From ECT2AJA-110-A sp035399845 (GTDB lineage Bacteria > Planctomycetota > Phycisphaerae > UBA1845 > UTPLA1): a stretch of 64,000 nt of DNA. The stretch spans positions 62,001-126,000 of the forward strand of contig DAOPJV010000012.1 in NCBI GenBank assembly GCA_035399845.1, written 5' to 3'. Below the pieces are notes generated by a model. That model searched no databases, was not told where the DNA came from, and saw only the letters and a program-made list of their open reading frames with translations. The position numbers were made by a program, and so were the translations under genes. Numbering within the stretch: position 1 is the stretch's first letter; the number at the start of each line of letters is the position of its first letter. Shown here one piece after another: positions 24,492-33,153 of the stretch.

Positions 24492-26335
24492 CGGCGTCGA
24501 CGCCCCATCCCCCGCCGTCACACGCGGACGCCATCAGGATCCTGGACGGTGTCGCCGACGACCCGACGCAAGTCGCCCTTGCGTCGGCCTATCGCCAGTT
24601 CGACGCGCTGGCGGACGCGATACCGCACACCTCGCTGCGGCTTGCAGTTCTCTCGACGTTCACAACGGCGCCGCTGATCCCCGCTATACGTCTGGCGGCG
24701 ATTCGCGCCGGCATTCGGGCCGATGTCTGGAACGCGCCCTTCGGCCAGGTGGCGCCGACACTGATCAACCCGCAATCCGGGCTCGACGCCTTCACGCCGG
24801 ATGTCACGCTCGTCGTCACACGGCTCGCCGACATCGTCCCGAGTCTGTATGACGGCGCCGGCGCGACGTCGACGCCGATCGCGCATGCGATCGCGGATTA
24901 CCTGAATCAGCTCTCAGCGGCCATCGGCGCATTTCGACAACGCTCCCAGTCGACGCTGCTGATTCAGAATTTCGAACGGCCCGACTACGTCGTGGCGGGT
25001 CTCGCGGAAACGGAGGCGGCCGGCGGACAGATCGATCTGTGGCGCAGCGCGAACGAGCGACTTGGCGAGATCGCCGCCGAGGCCGGCAACTGCTGCGTGA
25101 TGCAATACGACGCGCTCGTCGCGCGGCACGGCGCAAGCTCCTGGATCGATCCGCGGACCGAACTCTTCGGCCGAATTCCCGTCGCGCCCAGGCGCTACTG
25201 GGACTACGCCGGGTTCATCCGCCGATACCTTCAACCGCTCGCGGGCAGGACCCGCAAAGTCATCGTCCTCGACGCCGACAACACGCTTTGGGGCGGCATT
25301 CTCGGCGACGACGGTCCCGACGGTATCAAGCTGGGGCACGACTTTCCCGGCAACGCCTTCACGCGATTCCAGCGCCGGCTGCTCGCCCTGCAGCAGCGCG
25401 GAATTATCCTCTGCGTCGCCAGCAAGAACGAGCCGGGCAGCGTGGAGCGTGTCATCGAAACGCATCCCGACATGGTCCTGCGGCCCGAGCACTTCGCCTC
25501 CATGCGCGTGAGCTGGGCGCCGAAGCCCGACGCCGTCCGGGAGATCGCGGCCACGCTCAATCTCAACACCGACAGCTTCGTGTTCATCGATGACAGCGCC
25601 GTCGAATGCGCCATGATGCGCGAGACGCTGCCCGAGGTCCTGACGGTCCATCTCCCCGATGACCCGGCGCGTTATCCGTCGGTGATTGCGTCGCTCGACT
25701 GTTTCGATCAGTACACGCTGTCGGAGGAAGACAGGCGGCGCGGCGCGATGTACAAGGCGGAGGCCGATCGCCAGCGCCTGGCGTCCACGACAGTCGACCT
25801 GCCGACCTTCTATCGCGGGCTCGAAATGCGACTGTCGATCCGCGTCAACGACGAGCGCGCCGTGTCGCGCATTGCGCAGATGACGCAGCGCACGAACCAG
25901 TTCAACATGAACACGATTCGCTGCACGGAAGGCGACATCCTCGCCTGGATGCGTTCCGGCGACCACGACGTCGTCACGCTGTCGCTCAGCGATCGATTCG
26001 GAGATTCCGGCGTCGTCGGACTGGCCGTCATCCGAAAATCGCACCGGCAATGGACGCTGCACATGATGCTCATGAGCTGCCGGGTCCTCGGACGCACCGT
26101 CGAATCCACTTTTATTCGATGGATTGCGACCAGGGCCGACGCCGCCGGCGTCTCGGTTCTGGCGGGCGCGTTTACGCTTACGCAGAAGAACAGGCCATTC
26201 TCGGATTTCTACGGCCAATGCGGGTTTTCACCGCCGTCGCCGGATACGAACGACTCGCTGTGGGTGTTGAAAGTCGAATCGGCCGATACAACAATACCCG
26301 ACTGGTTTGACATCGAGTCGGATGCGGTGGCGTGA
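24488..26335 (+). CDS. FkbH-like HAD-IIIC protein (probable glyceryl-ACP synthase)
   Basis: About 615 residues. The N-terminal 230 residues form the SGNH-like domain common in FkbH proteins. The HAD domain carries VIVLDADNTLWGGILGDDG with catalytic Asp262 and Asp264, then ASKNE and FIDDS. The C-terminal segment has TQRTNQFNMNT and a GNAT-like fold (SLSDRFGDSGVVGLAVI). FkbH enzymes take 1,3-bisphosphoglycerate, remove phosphate and load glycerate on an acyl carrier protein. The ACP gene follows at once, which supports that reaction here. The glyceryl unit's destination is unknown; the beta-helix/GNAT protein and the membrane protein in the same operon are candidates for its transfer. Confidence 0.9.
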   Translation: MTASTPHPPPSHADAIRILDGVADDPTQVALASAYRQFDALADAIPHTSLRLAVLSTFTTAPLIPAIRLAAIRAGIRADVWNAPFGQVAPTLINPQSGLDAFTPDVTLVVTRLADIVPSLYDGAGATSTPIAHAIADYLNQLSAAIGAFRQRSQSTLLIQNFERPDYVVAGLAETEAAGGQIDLWRSANERLGEIAAEAGNCCVMQYDALVARHGASSWIDPRTELFGRIPVAPRRYWDYAGFIRRYLQPLAGRTRKVIVLDADNTLWGGILGDDGPDGIKLGHDFPGNAFTRFQRRLLALQQRGIILCVASKNEPGSVERVIETHPDMVLRPEHFASMRVSWAPKPDAVREIAATLNLNTDSFVFIDDSAVECAMMRETLPEVLTVHLPDDPARYPSVIASLDCFDQYTLSEEDRRRGAMYKAEADRQRLASTTVDLPTFYRGLEMRLSIRVNDERAVSRIAQMTQRTNQFNMNTIRCTEGDILAWMRSGDHDVVTLSLSDRFGDSGVVGLAVIRKSHRQWTLHMMLMSCRVLGRTVESTFIRWIATRADAAGVSVLAGAFTLTQKNRPFSDFYGQCGFSPPSPDTNDSLWVLKVESADTTIPDWFDIESDAVA

Positions 26336-26419
26336 CCCCGGCCGACCGCACGGGCCGTCAGAGCGCCAGACACAGGATCCGTCTCCAATGCGGGACGTGA
26401 TGGGAGCCGCCAAGGCGAA

Positions 26420-26665
26420 ATGACCAACGACGAGAAACTCAAGTCCATTGTGAGCGCCATCCTCGGCGTCAGCGTGACGGATGTTCACGACGCCCTGAGT
26501 TCGACGGACGCCGACACGTGGGACTCGCTGAATCACATCAATCTCGTCACGGCCGTCGAAGAGGAGTTCGGGGTCCGATTCCCGACAGAGCGCATGGACC
26601 AGATGAAGTCCGTCGCCCTCATCAAGGCGGAACTCGGCGCCCTGGGAATCCAGTTCGATGCCTGA
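26420..26665 (+). CDS. Acyl carrier protein
   Basis: An 81-residue helical protein with the phosphopantetheine attachment motif DSLNHINLV (Ser36) followed by the acidic helix II (EEEFGVRFP). An AAGG ribosome binding site precedes it. It lies 84 bp after the FkbH-like gene and overlaps the membrane protein by 8 bp. It is most likely the dedicated carrier for the glyceryl group made by FkbH and not the housekeeping fatty-acid ACP, because the surrounding genes are not fatty-acid genes. Confidence 0.9.
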   Translation: MTNDEKLKSIVSAILGVSVTDVHDALSSTDADTWDSLNHINLVTAVEEEFGVRFPTERMDQMKSVALIKAELGALGIQFDA

Positions 26666-28148
26666 TCCGCGTGAGGCGCCGCGCAACCACATCAGATTCA
26701 TCTGGTGGATTGCATTCGTCGCGGCGTGCCTGCTGTTCGCCGCAACGACCAATCGCGGAGCGCAATGGCAGGATTCCGGCCTGCACCAGGTCCGGATCAT
26801 CACGAACGACATCACGAATCGCTACGGTATCGCGACGTCCCATCCACTCCACTTCTACATCGGCCGCATCTTCAGATCGCTGCTGCCGATCGAACCCGGG
26901 TTCGCAATCTCCCTGGTCAGCGCACTGGCCGGCGCCATTACCGTCGCCAACATCGCCCTGCTCGTGATGCGCTTCACGCGAAACGCCGGTGCGTCCGCCA
27001 TCGCCGCCATTGCACTCGCCTTCTGCCACACGTTCTGGCAACACGCGACGCATACCGAAACCTACACAATCGTCGCAGCCCTCCTGACGGCCGAATGGCT
27101 CTGTATCGAACGATATCTCGCGACACGACGTGGCCGCTGGCTCGTCCTGCTGTTTCTTGCGAACGGGCTCGGCGTCGCCAATCACATGCTGGCCGCCTTC
27201 GCCACGCTTGCCGACGCCACTCTGCTCAGTCTCGCCATCGTGAAGCGCCAGGTGAACTGGAAGCTGCTCTTCGCCTGCGCCGCGATCTGGATCGTCGGCT
27301 GTGTTCCACTGCTCGAATACATGGTTCGCGACTATCTCTTCCGCGACGACCTCGGCAGGACAATTCACTCGGCGCTCTTCGGCGAATACGCGGACAGCGT
27401 TCTCAACACATCCGTCTCGATCCGATCGCTTGCCATGGGGTTTGGCTTCATTGTTTACAACTTCCCCGGCGTCGCGATCCCGCTGGCGATCTACGGCGTC
27501 GCGCGGGGGCGACGTCGAATCCCCGACATCCTCCGACGGATTCTGCTTGTGGAGGCGGCGATCTACACGCTGTTCGTGCTGCGATATTCGATCGTCGACC
27601 AGTACAGCTATTTCTTCATCATCTATCTGTTCGTGGCGTTATTCGCCGGCGTCGGAGTCGAACGGCTTCGTGAGTGGATGCGGCCCCGGACCCTTCGCAT
27701 TGCGTACGCCCTGGCATTTGTGACCGCCCTCTGGACGCCGATCGTCTATCTGGCGGCCGCTCACCTGCTGGAGAAGCGACAGTTCATGGCCGGCGCCATC
27801 GCAGGGAAACCCTATCGGGACGGGTATCGCTCGTTCTTCGTCCCATGGGGCGCCGGCGACAATCACGCCGACGTTCTCAACGAGGTTCTCGCCGACAGGG
27901 CGACGCCGAAGACCACCATCGTCCTGGAGGATCGGATGATGGCGTTCGGTGTTCAGTACGCGCAGGCGCTGCATCGACTCAACCCGTCGACGCGAGTCGT
28001 CGTCGCCGCAGACCTGCCGGATGTGAGTCGGGACATCACGCTGGCGACGGGTCCCGTTATCCTCGTACCGCGAGATCGGGGACATCCGCAGGTTGAGCCC
28101 GATCTCCCATGGCGTCGGGACGGGGATATCTACATTCTCGATCACTAA
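26658..28148 (+). CDS. DUF2723-like polytopic membrane protein (GT-C-like)
   Basis: 496 residues with about ten to eleven membrane helices. After helix 1 it has TTNRGAQWQDSGLHQVRIIT and SHPLHFYIGR, then ALAFCHTFWQHATHTETYT. These match the DUF2723/TMEM260-type layout, whose members are related to protein O-mannosyltransferases. The long C-terminal soluble tail has a DRMMAFGVQYAQ segment. The 8-bp overlap with the ACP gene makes it part of the FkbH cluster. It may attach a product to a glycan or protein outside the membrane, but no substrate is known. Confidence 0.75.
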   Translation: MPDPREAPRNHIRFIWWIAFVAACLLFAATTNRGAQWQDSGLHQVRIITNDITNRYGIATSHPLHFYIGRIFRSLLPIEPGFAISLVSALAGAITVANIALLVMRFTRNAGASAIAAIALAFCHTFWQHATHTETYTIVAALLTAEWLCIERYLATRRGRWLVLLFLANGLGVANHMLAAFATLADATLLSLAIVKRQVNWKLLFACAAIWIVGCVPLLEYMVRDYLFRDDLGRTIHSALFGEYADSVLNTSVSIRSLAMGFGFIVYNFPGVAIPLAIYGVARGRRRIPDILRRILLVEAAIYTLFVLRYSIVDQYSYFFIIYLFVALFAGVGVERLREWMRPRTLRIAYALAFVTALWTPIVYLAAAHLLEKRQFMAGAIAGKPYRDGYRSFFVPWGAGDNHADVLNEVLADRATPKTTIVLEDRMMAFGVQYAQALHRLNPSTRVVVAADLPDVSRDITLATGPVILVPRDRGHPQVEPDLPWRRDGDIYILDH

Positions 28149-28173
28149 GGCCGCGGGCTCGCCGCAATCCGCG

Positions 28174-28557
28174 TTACTCCGGCTCGATCAGGGCCGCGAC
28201 GGCGCCCGCGGGATCTCGAATCACGCAGGCCTTTCGCCCCCCCATTGAGCGGGGACCGTCCAGTACGGCGCCGCCCTTCTCCACACAGACGGCCGCGCTC
28301 GCCTCGACATCCGCGACGGTAATGTAGATCAGCCAGGCCGCGGGCAGATTGGCGTTGGAGCCCCTCGCGTGGCAGACGCCGGCAACCATCTCGCCGTCGG
28401 CGTCCTTCATCACGTGGTCCGAATAGCCGCCCATATCGAAGGGCGCCGATCCCCATCCAACAACGCTCTCATAGAAGGCCCGGATGTTTTCAGCGTTGTC
28501 CACCGTCAGATCCCGCCACGTCACACTCCCGACGGCGGGTCGCTTCGTTTCACTCAT
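28174..28557 (-). CDS. VOC-family (glyoxalase-like) protein
   Basis: A 127-residue protein with two beta-alpha-beta-beta-beta units typical of the vicinal oxygen chelate fold. Helix 1 is ENIRAFYESVVGW, and the second unit reads WLIYITVADVEASAAVCVEK, ending in VIRDPAGAVAALIEPE, which contains the usual terminal metal-ligand Glu. Members bind metals and act on diverse small molecules; the substrate cannot be inferred. It starts at an ATG at 28557; the longer frame adds unrelated residues. Confidence 0.85.
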   Translation of the reverse strand: MSETKRPAVGSVTWRDLTVDNAENIRAFYESVVGWGSAPFDMGGYSDHVMKDADGEMVAGVCHARGSNANLPAAWLIYITVADVEASAAVCVEKGGAVLDGPRSMGGRKACVIRDPAGAVAALIEPE

Positions 28558-28728
28558 ATCGCAAATCTCCATCGCACGCGGCGCGTGCATACAGTCACTT
28601 CCCCCGAGACCGGCGTTTCGCCGCTGGAAAATCAAGAAATGCTGAAATTGTCGATCCCGGCGTCAGGCGCCCGCGCGCGCCCATCGCCATCCGACAGCCC
28701 CGCAGCGCGCCAGCGTATTGCCCGCGAC

Positions 28729-29523
28729 TCAGGGACCGGGATCCGCCGCGCTCAGGAACGCGATCACGTCATAAACAACGTGCGCGCCAACGGCCAGTCC
28801 GAACCCGCGAAGCACATAGACCGCCGCCAGGTAGGCCCCGGCCGCGGCGCGAAAAGCGAATTTCCCGGCGTCCCAGGGGTCGCTGCCGATGGGCCGATGA
28901 TGGCTGACGGCGAAGAACAACGAAGAGAGAATCACGGCCAGGGCCACGCCGACCGACTGCCGCAGACGCAGGACATCGTCGAACAGGAATGTCAGAAACT
29001 GGATCACGATCAGCCGGAACACGAGTTCTTCGTAGATACCCGCGCCGATGCTCAGCAGCAGGTTGTCCCATTGCGTGCCGGCCTTGAGCATGCCGCCTTC
29101 GCTGACCTTCATCAGGAACCAGTTCAGTCCGATCAGGGGAATCGCCCAGAGCAGGCTTTCACCCGCCATGACAAACAGCGCCTGCCCCCGCACCTTCCAG
29201 GGCTGGCGAAGCTTGATGTGCCAGCCCAGCAGCACGACGACGAGCAGAACGCCGGGCAGGTACACCCAGGAGGCGCCGAAGAGACTGAAGAACCAGTGCA
29301 ACAGCTGCGGCGCCGCGAGACTCGGGCGCTGCGCCGAGGTCGATGAATACGTCAGCGCCATGCCGATCTCGTAGGCGAAGATCATCGGCAGGAGGAACAC
29401 AAGGCTCTGGAGCGGTCGGCGCGTGATATGCAGGTAGTCGTCCGGCCACGCGTTGGCCTTGACTCGGCGCGGACGTCTCGTCTGCGTTTTCGGAGGTCGT
29501 CTGCGCTGCGTCGCACGGGCCAT
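28729..29523 (-). CDS. CPBP-family (CAAX-like) intramembrane glutamic protease
   Basis: 264 residues with about eight hydrophobic helices after a basic leader (QRRRPPKTQTRRPRRVKA). The glutamate motif EELVFR (EExxxR) follows GIGAGIY, and the second and third motifs are visible as FFAVSHH and GAHVVYD. These define the CPBP family of Rce1-like membrane proteases. The substrate is unknown. A second ATG seven codons upstream (29544) is possible. It is divergent from the DNA glycosylase gene. Confidence 0.88.
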   Translation of the reverse strand: MARATQRRRPPKTQTRRPRRVKANAWPDDYLHITRRPLQSLVFLLPMIFAYEIGMALTYSSTSAQRPSLAAPQLLHWFFSLFGASWVYLPGVLLVVVLLGWHIKLRQPWKVRGQALFVMAGESLLWAIPLIGLNWFLMKVSEGGMLKAGTQWDNLLLSIGAGIYEELVFRLIVIQFLTFLFDDVLRLRQSVGVALAVILSSLFFAVSHHRPIGSDPWDAGKFAFRAAAGAYLAAVYVLRGFGLAVGAHVVYDVIAFLSAADPGP

Positions 29524-29627
29524 GAACGTATATTGCCTCGGCATCTGAGCGCGTGCAACGCACGCGGACGAAATCACCTGAGCATTCGGCCCGTTGGCGC
29601 CGGGCTCGCCGACGAAAGCGACAACAC

Positions 29628-30293
29628 GTGCCGCAACACGATTCGACGCTGCAGGACTTCTACGATCGACTCTTCGAGCGATTCGGCCCGCAGCATTGGT
29701 GGCCCGGGGAATCCGACGTCGAAATCGTGGTCGGCGCGATCCTGACGCAAAACACGAGCTGGACCAACGTCGAATACGCCATCGACAACCTGAAGCGAGA
29801 TCAGCTGCTCGACTGGCGCTCACTTCGTGACATCGATGACACGGCGCTCGCGGAGCGAATTCGCCCGGCGGGGTACTACAACCTGAAGACCAGGCGACTC
29901 AGGAACTTCGTGAACTGGCTGTGGACGCGCCACGACGGCGATCTGGCGCCGCTGAGGCGCGCTCCCCTCGCGGACGCGCGGGCGCAGCTTCTCGGCGTCA
30001 ATGGGATCGGTCCCGAGACGGCGGATTCCATCCTGCTCTATGCGCTGGAACATCCGATCTTCGTGATCGACGCCTACACCGGACGACTGCTTCGCCGGCA
30101 TGGTCTGGTGAATGAGAAGGCGACTTATGGCGAGATGCAGGCGATGTTCCATGACCGGCTTCCGCACGACGTCGCGACGTTCAACGAGTACCACGCGCTG
30201 ATCGTTCGACTGGCCAGGGAGCACTGCCGCGTTCGCGCTGAATGCGCAAAATGTCCGCTGGCGCATCACGCGCACAACGAACATTTGCGATAG
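29628..30293 (+). CDS. HhH-GPD DNA glycosylase of the COG2231 (MagIII-like) type
   Basis: About 221 residues. WWPGESDVEIVVGAILTQNT and the hairpin LLGVNGIGPETADSILLYAL followed by FVIDAYTGRLLRRHG give the HhH-GPD fold with its catalytic Asp. The lysine that makes EndoIII bifunctional is Glu here (GIGPETA), so it should be a monofunctional base-excision glycosylase, like the 3-methyladenine glycosylase MagIII. The C terminus has only three of the four iron-sulfur Cys (CRVRAECAKCP, then His where the fourth Cys is expected). A GTG at 29628 was chosen; an ATG at 29553 would add a basic stretch of 25 residues. Confidence 0.85.
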   Translation: MPQHDSTLQDFYDRLFERFGPQHWWPGESDVEIVVGAILTQNTSWTNVEYAIDNLKRDQLLDWRSLRDIDDTALAERIRPAGYYNLKTRRLRNFVNWLWTRHDGDLAPLRRAPLADARAQLLGVNGIGPETADSILLYALEHPIFVIDAYTGRLLRRHGLVNEKATYGEMQAMFHDRLPHDVATFNEYHALIVRLAREHCRVRAECAKCPLAHHAHNEHLR

Positions 30294-30379
30294 CTTGAAA
30301 ACTGGCGAATCCCGATGACGAGCTACACGGCGGAAAACGAGTCGATTTCGCCGCAGCCGCGCCAAAGGTCCGAGGCGGG

Positions 30380-30532
30380 TCAGCTCATCGTCTTGTTCTT
30401 GTACATCTTGTAGCCGACAAGAATGACGACGATGCCCACCAGCGGCAGAAGCTGCCACCATTCGAAGAAGCTGCCTTCGGCCTGCGGGACAACTTCCTGG
30501 GTCCCTTCCTGAGCGAGTATTTGCGTGAGCAT
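30380..30532 (-). CDS. Small single-span membrane protein, unknown
   Basis: A 50-residue protein: a polar Gln/Glu-rich N terminus, then FFEWWQLLPLVGIVVILVGY as one membrane helix, and a basic tail KMYKNKTMS. A GGAGA ribosome binding site lies eight bases before the ATG, which supports translation. The topology looks like N-out, C-in. No family is recognised. Confidence 0.5.
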   Translation of the reverse strand: MLTQILAQEGTQEVVPQAEGSFFEWWQLLPLVGIVVILVGYKMYKNKTMS

Positions 30533-30897
30533 CGCGTTTCTCCACACATCCGGGGGCGTATGATGAAGCGGCGTCACTTTGCCGAACTTCGGATCCTACT
30601 CGCCACCGTGCCACTATGAACCTATCTCAACCACGATGGCGCGCGCCGGGCGCGCAGACACCACCGACAAACCACCAGTAAACAGCGCTGACGCCCCGTG
30701 TCAAGCGATCCAGGCCCTCGCCCCCCGAATCCGCCCCATTCTGCGGGGATGGCCCCGCTTTCGGCGCCGCGCCGCCGGGTACAATTGTCCCGACCCGCGC
30801 CGCAGAGACAGCGCATCTGGTCGAACCCGCCTGCATCACCATATACTCCTCGGGCTTCGCCTGCGGCGATTCGGTAACCAATCAAGGATTGAAGCCC
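30533..30897. other. Intergenic region before hutH
   Basis: 365 bp between the divergent small membrane gene and hutH. I see no gene or repeat here. GC-rich inverted pieces such as CCCCATTCTGCGGGG are present at about 30736-30750. An AAGGA ribosome binding site sits just before the hutH ATG. The promoters of both genes must lie here, but no clear -35/-10 pair stands out. Confidence 0.4.
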
Positions 30898-32415
30898 ATG
30901 ACGCTGACGCTGGGAGACGCCCCGCTCCATCTCGACCTGCTCGCGGAAATCCACCATCGGCCCATCCGCGTCGAAATCAGTCCGTCCGCGAAACAGCGAA
31001 TCGCAGACGCCCGCGCCGAAATCGAACAGCACCTCGCCTCGGGCGAAGTGATCTATGGCGTCAACACGGGCTTCGGTCGCCTCTGTAACAAGCGGATCGG
31101 TTCGCAGGATCTCGCCAGGCTCCAGGAAAATCTGCTCGTTTCCCACGCGGTCGGTGTCGGAGAACCCATTCCCGACGAAATCGTCCGCCTCATGCTGCTG
31201 CTGAAGATCAACGCCCTGCTCGCCGGCGCCAGCGGTCTTCAGCCCGCGTGTATTGAAACCCTCACGGCGATGCTCAACGCAGACCTGCTGCCTGTCATCC
31301 CGCGCCGCGGATCGCTCGGCGCGAGTGGCGATCTGGCGCCGCTGGCACACCTCGTTCTGCCGCTGATCGGCCGCGGCGCGGTTCGTGTCAACGGCGTGGC
31401 AGTCGCGGCGGACCAGGCGCTGGCCGACGCCGGCGTCGCGCCGATCACGCTCGGCGCCAAGGACGGCCTGGCGCTGATCAACGGCACGCAGATGATGCTC
31501 GCGTATGCGACGGACATCGCGATCCGCGCGCGCCGACTGGCAAAGTACGCCGACATCATCGCATCGATTTCCATCGAGGCGGCCAAAGGAAGCCTGAGCC
31601 CGTTTCGGGAAGGACTGATGCGGCTGCGACCCCATCGCGGCGCCGGCGAGACATCGGACAACGTCCGCCGTCTGATGGCCGACAGCGAGATTCTCCCGTC
31701 GCACGCCAACTGCACGAAGGTACAGGACCCCTACTGCCTGCGCTGCGTCCCGGCCGTCCACGGCGCCTGTCGCGACGCGCTCCGGCACGTCTGCGATGTT
31801 GTCGAAGTTGAACTGAACAGCGTGACGGACAATCCCGTCATCGTCGACGGCGACGTCGTATCGGGCGGCCTGTTCCACGGCGAGTCGCTCGCCATGACGA
31901 TGGACTACCTCGCCATGGCGCTGACCGAGTGGGCGAATATCTCGGAACGCCGGCTGTACATGCTCCTGTTCGGCGATGAGGAACTGCCGGCGCTGCTGTT
32001 GCGGGATACCGGACTCAACAGCGGATTCATGATCGTGCAGTACACGGCGGCGTCACTCGTCAACGCCTGCAAGACGGCCTGCATGCCCGCGAGTGTCGAT
32101 TCGATTCCGAGCAGCCTCGGCCAGGAGGATCACGTCAGCATGGGCGCCACGAGCGCCCTGAAGTGCCACGAGATCCTCGATCACGCCGAAATGGTCCTGG
32201 CCATCGAACTCCTGGGCGCCTGCCAGGCGCTGGACTTCCGGCTCCCGCTAAGACCCGGAATCGGTCCCCGTATCGCCCACGCCACGCTTCGCCGGGACAT
32301 TCCGTTCGCCGACGCCGATCGCGCCTTCGGCGGCGACATCGAAAAGGCGATCGAGATCCTGCGCCATGGCGATATTCTGAAGGCGATCGAGGCGGAAATC
32401 GGCGCGCTGGCCTGA
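30898..32415 (+). CDS. hutH: Histidine ammonia-lyase
   Basis: A 505-residue member of the MIO-containing lyases that removes ammonia from histidine to form urocanate. The cofactor-forming triad Ala-Ser-Gly is at 142-144 in RRGSLGASGDLAPLAH. VIYGVNTGFGRL supplies the catalytic Tyr. NSVTDNPVI and SSLGQEDHVSMGA are standard. The HxH-free active-site context and the length fit HutH better than Phe/Tyr lyases, but a Tyr or Phe specificity cannot be fully excluded. No other hut genes are in the window. The ATG at 30898 was preferred over a TTG three codons upstream. Confidence 0.9.
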   Translation: MTLTLGDAPLHLDLLAEIHHRPIRVEISPSAKQRIADARAEIEQHLASGEVIYGVNTGFGRLCNKRIGSQDLARLQENLLVSHAVGVGEPIPDEIVRLMLLLKINALLAGASGLQPACIETLTAMLNADLLPVIPRRGSLGASGDLAPLAHLVLPLIGRGAVRVNGVAVAADQALADAGVAPITLGAKDGLALINGTQMMLAYATDIAIRARRLAKYADIIASISIEAAKGSLSPFREGLMRLRPHRGAGETSDNVRRLMADSEILPSHANCTKVQDPYCLRCVPAVHGACRDALRHVCDVVEVELNSVTDNPVIVDGDVVSGGLFHGESLAMTMDYLAMALTEWANISERRLYMLLFGDEELPALLLRDTGLNSGFMIVQYTAASLVNACKTACMPASVDSIPSSLGQEDHVSMGATSALKCHEILDHAEMVLAIELLGACQALDFRLPLRPGIGPRIAHATLRRDIPFADADRAFGGDIEKAIEILRHGDILKAIEAEIGALA

Positions 32416-32548
32416 TCGCACGCGACCCGCCGGAAAACTCGCCCTTTGGCCGGCCCCACGCGGCCCTTATAATCCGAACAGCGATGGCGGCGAGCAAGTC
32501 GAGTCGTCGCGACGATTGGACGATGAATAACAGGATGGGAGGCAATCG

Positions 32549-32686
32549 ATGATCGGCATTGTATGTGTTCTGGTGGAGTCCACGTTGACGCCCCTTCAGG
32601 GCTTTCTCAACTTCTTCCTCAACCTCTTCGGTCTCGACGGCGTGTCGTTCGTCAGCGACATCCTCGGCTTCCTCGGCTGCTCCTGA
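32549..32686 (+). CDS. Small hydrophobic sister peptide 1
   Basis: A 45-residue frame starting MIGIVCVLVESTLTPLQGF and ending LGFLGCS. A strong GGGAGG ribosome binding site lies about eight bases upstream. It aligns without gaps to the next small gene: Met1, Cys6, Leu8, Val9, Gln17, Phe22, Phe23, Phe27, Gly28, Leu29, Gly43 and Cys44 are identical. That conservation argues that both are translated. The pattern is amphipathic/hydrophobic with a Cys near each end, which could form a disulfide. The function is unknown; membrane-active or structural peptides are possible. Confidence 0.6.
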   Translation: MIGIVCVLVESTLTPLQGFLNFFLNLFGLDGVSFVSDILGFLGCS

Positions 32687-32753
32687 TTCCCTCCGGACGC
32701 CGCTCAGCGCCGCCGCGCCCGACGCCATCCGAAATCGCCATGGAGTCGAAACG

Positions 32754-32894
32754 ATGACAAGTCTCTTGTGTACCCTCGTCACGGCCTTCGTTCAGATTCC
32801 CCAGGCCATCTTCGACTTCTTCTACGGCATCTTCGGGCTGTCGGCGCCGGACCTCACATTCGGCGTCGGCTCCATCTTCGGCTGCAATCTCTGA
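32754..32894 (+). CDS. Small hydrophobic sister peptide 2
   Basis: A 46-residue frame starting MTSLLCTLVTAFVQIPQ and ending GSIFGCNL, 67 bp after the first sister. A GGAG ribosome binding site is 9 bases upstream of the ATG. It shares the FFxx(I/L)FGL core and the Cys6/Cys44 pair with sister 1 at identical positions. A tandem pair of diverged copies with separate ribosome binding sites suggests a two-peptide unit. No secretion or modification gene is adjacent, so its role remains open. Confidence 0.6.
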   Translation: MTSLLCTLVTAFVQIPQAIFDFFYGIFGLSAPDLTFGVGSIFGCNL

Positions 32895-33153
32895 CGCCCT
32901 GACAACCGCGACGCAATCCGCGAAGGAACGCCGGACGCGACGCCCGCCCCCGACGTCTCATGTCGTTGGAGCGCGGACTCCACGCGCCCCGATAAGCTCT
33001 CAACCTTAAGAAAGATTATGAAGATTGCGTTAAGCAATTCTGTAATAATCGTGTCGACATGACGTTTCGCCACACCGGGTGAAATTCGACTAACCGGCCG
33101 AATCGCTCGTGATTTCGCCGATTCCCGCCACCTGTGCACCTGAGGCGCCAACC

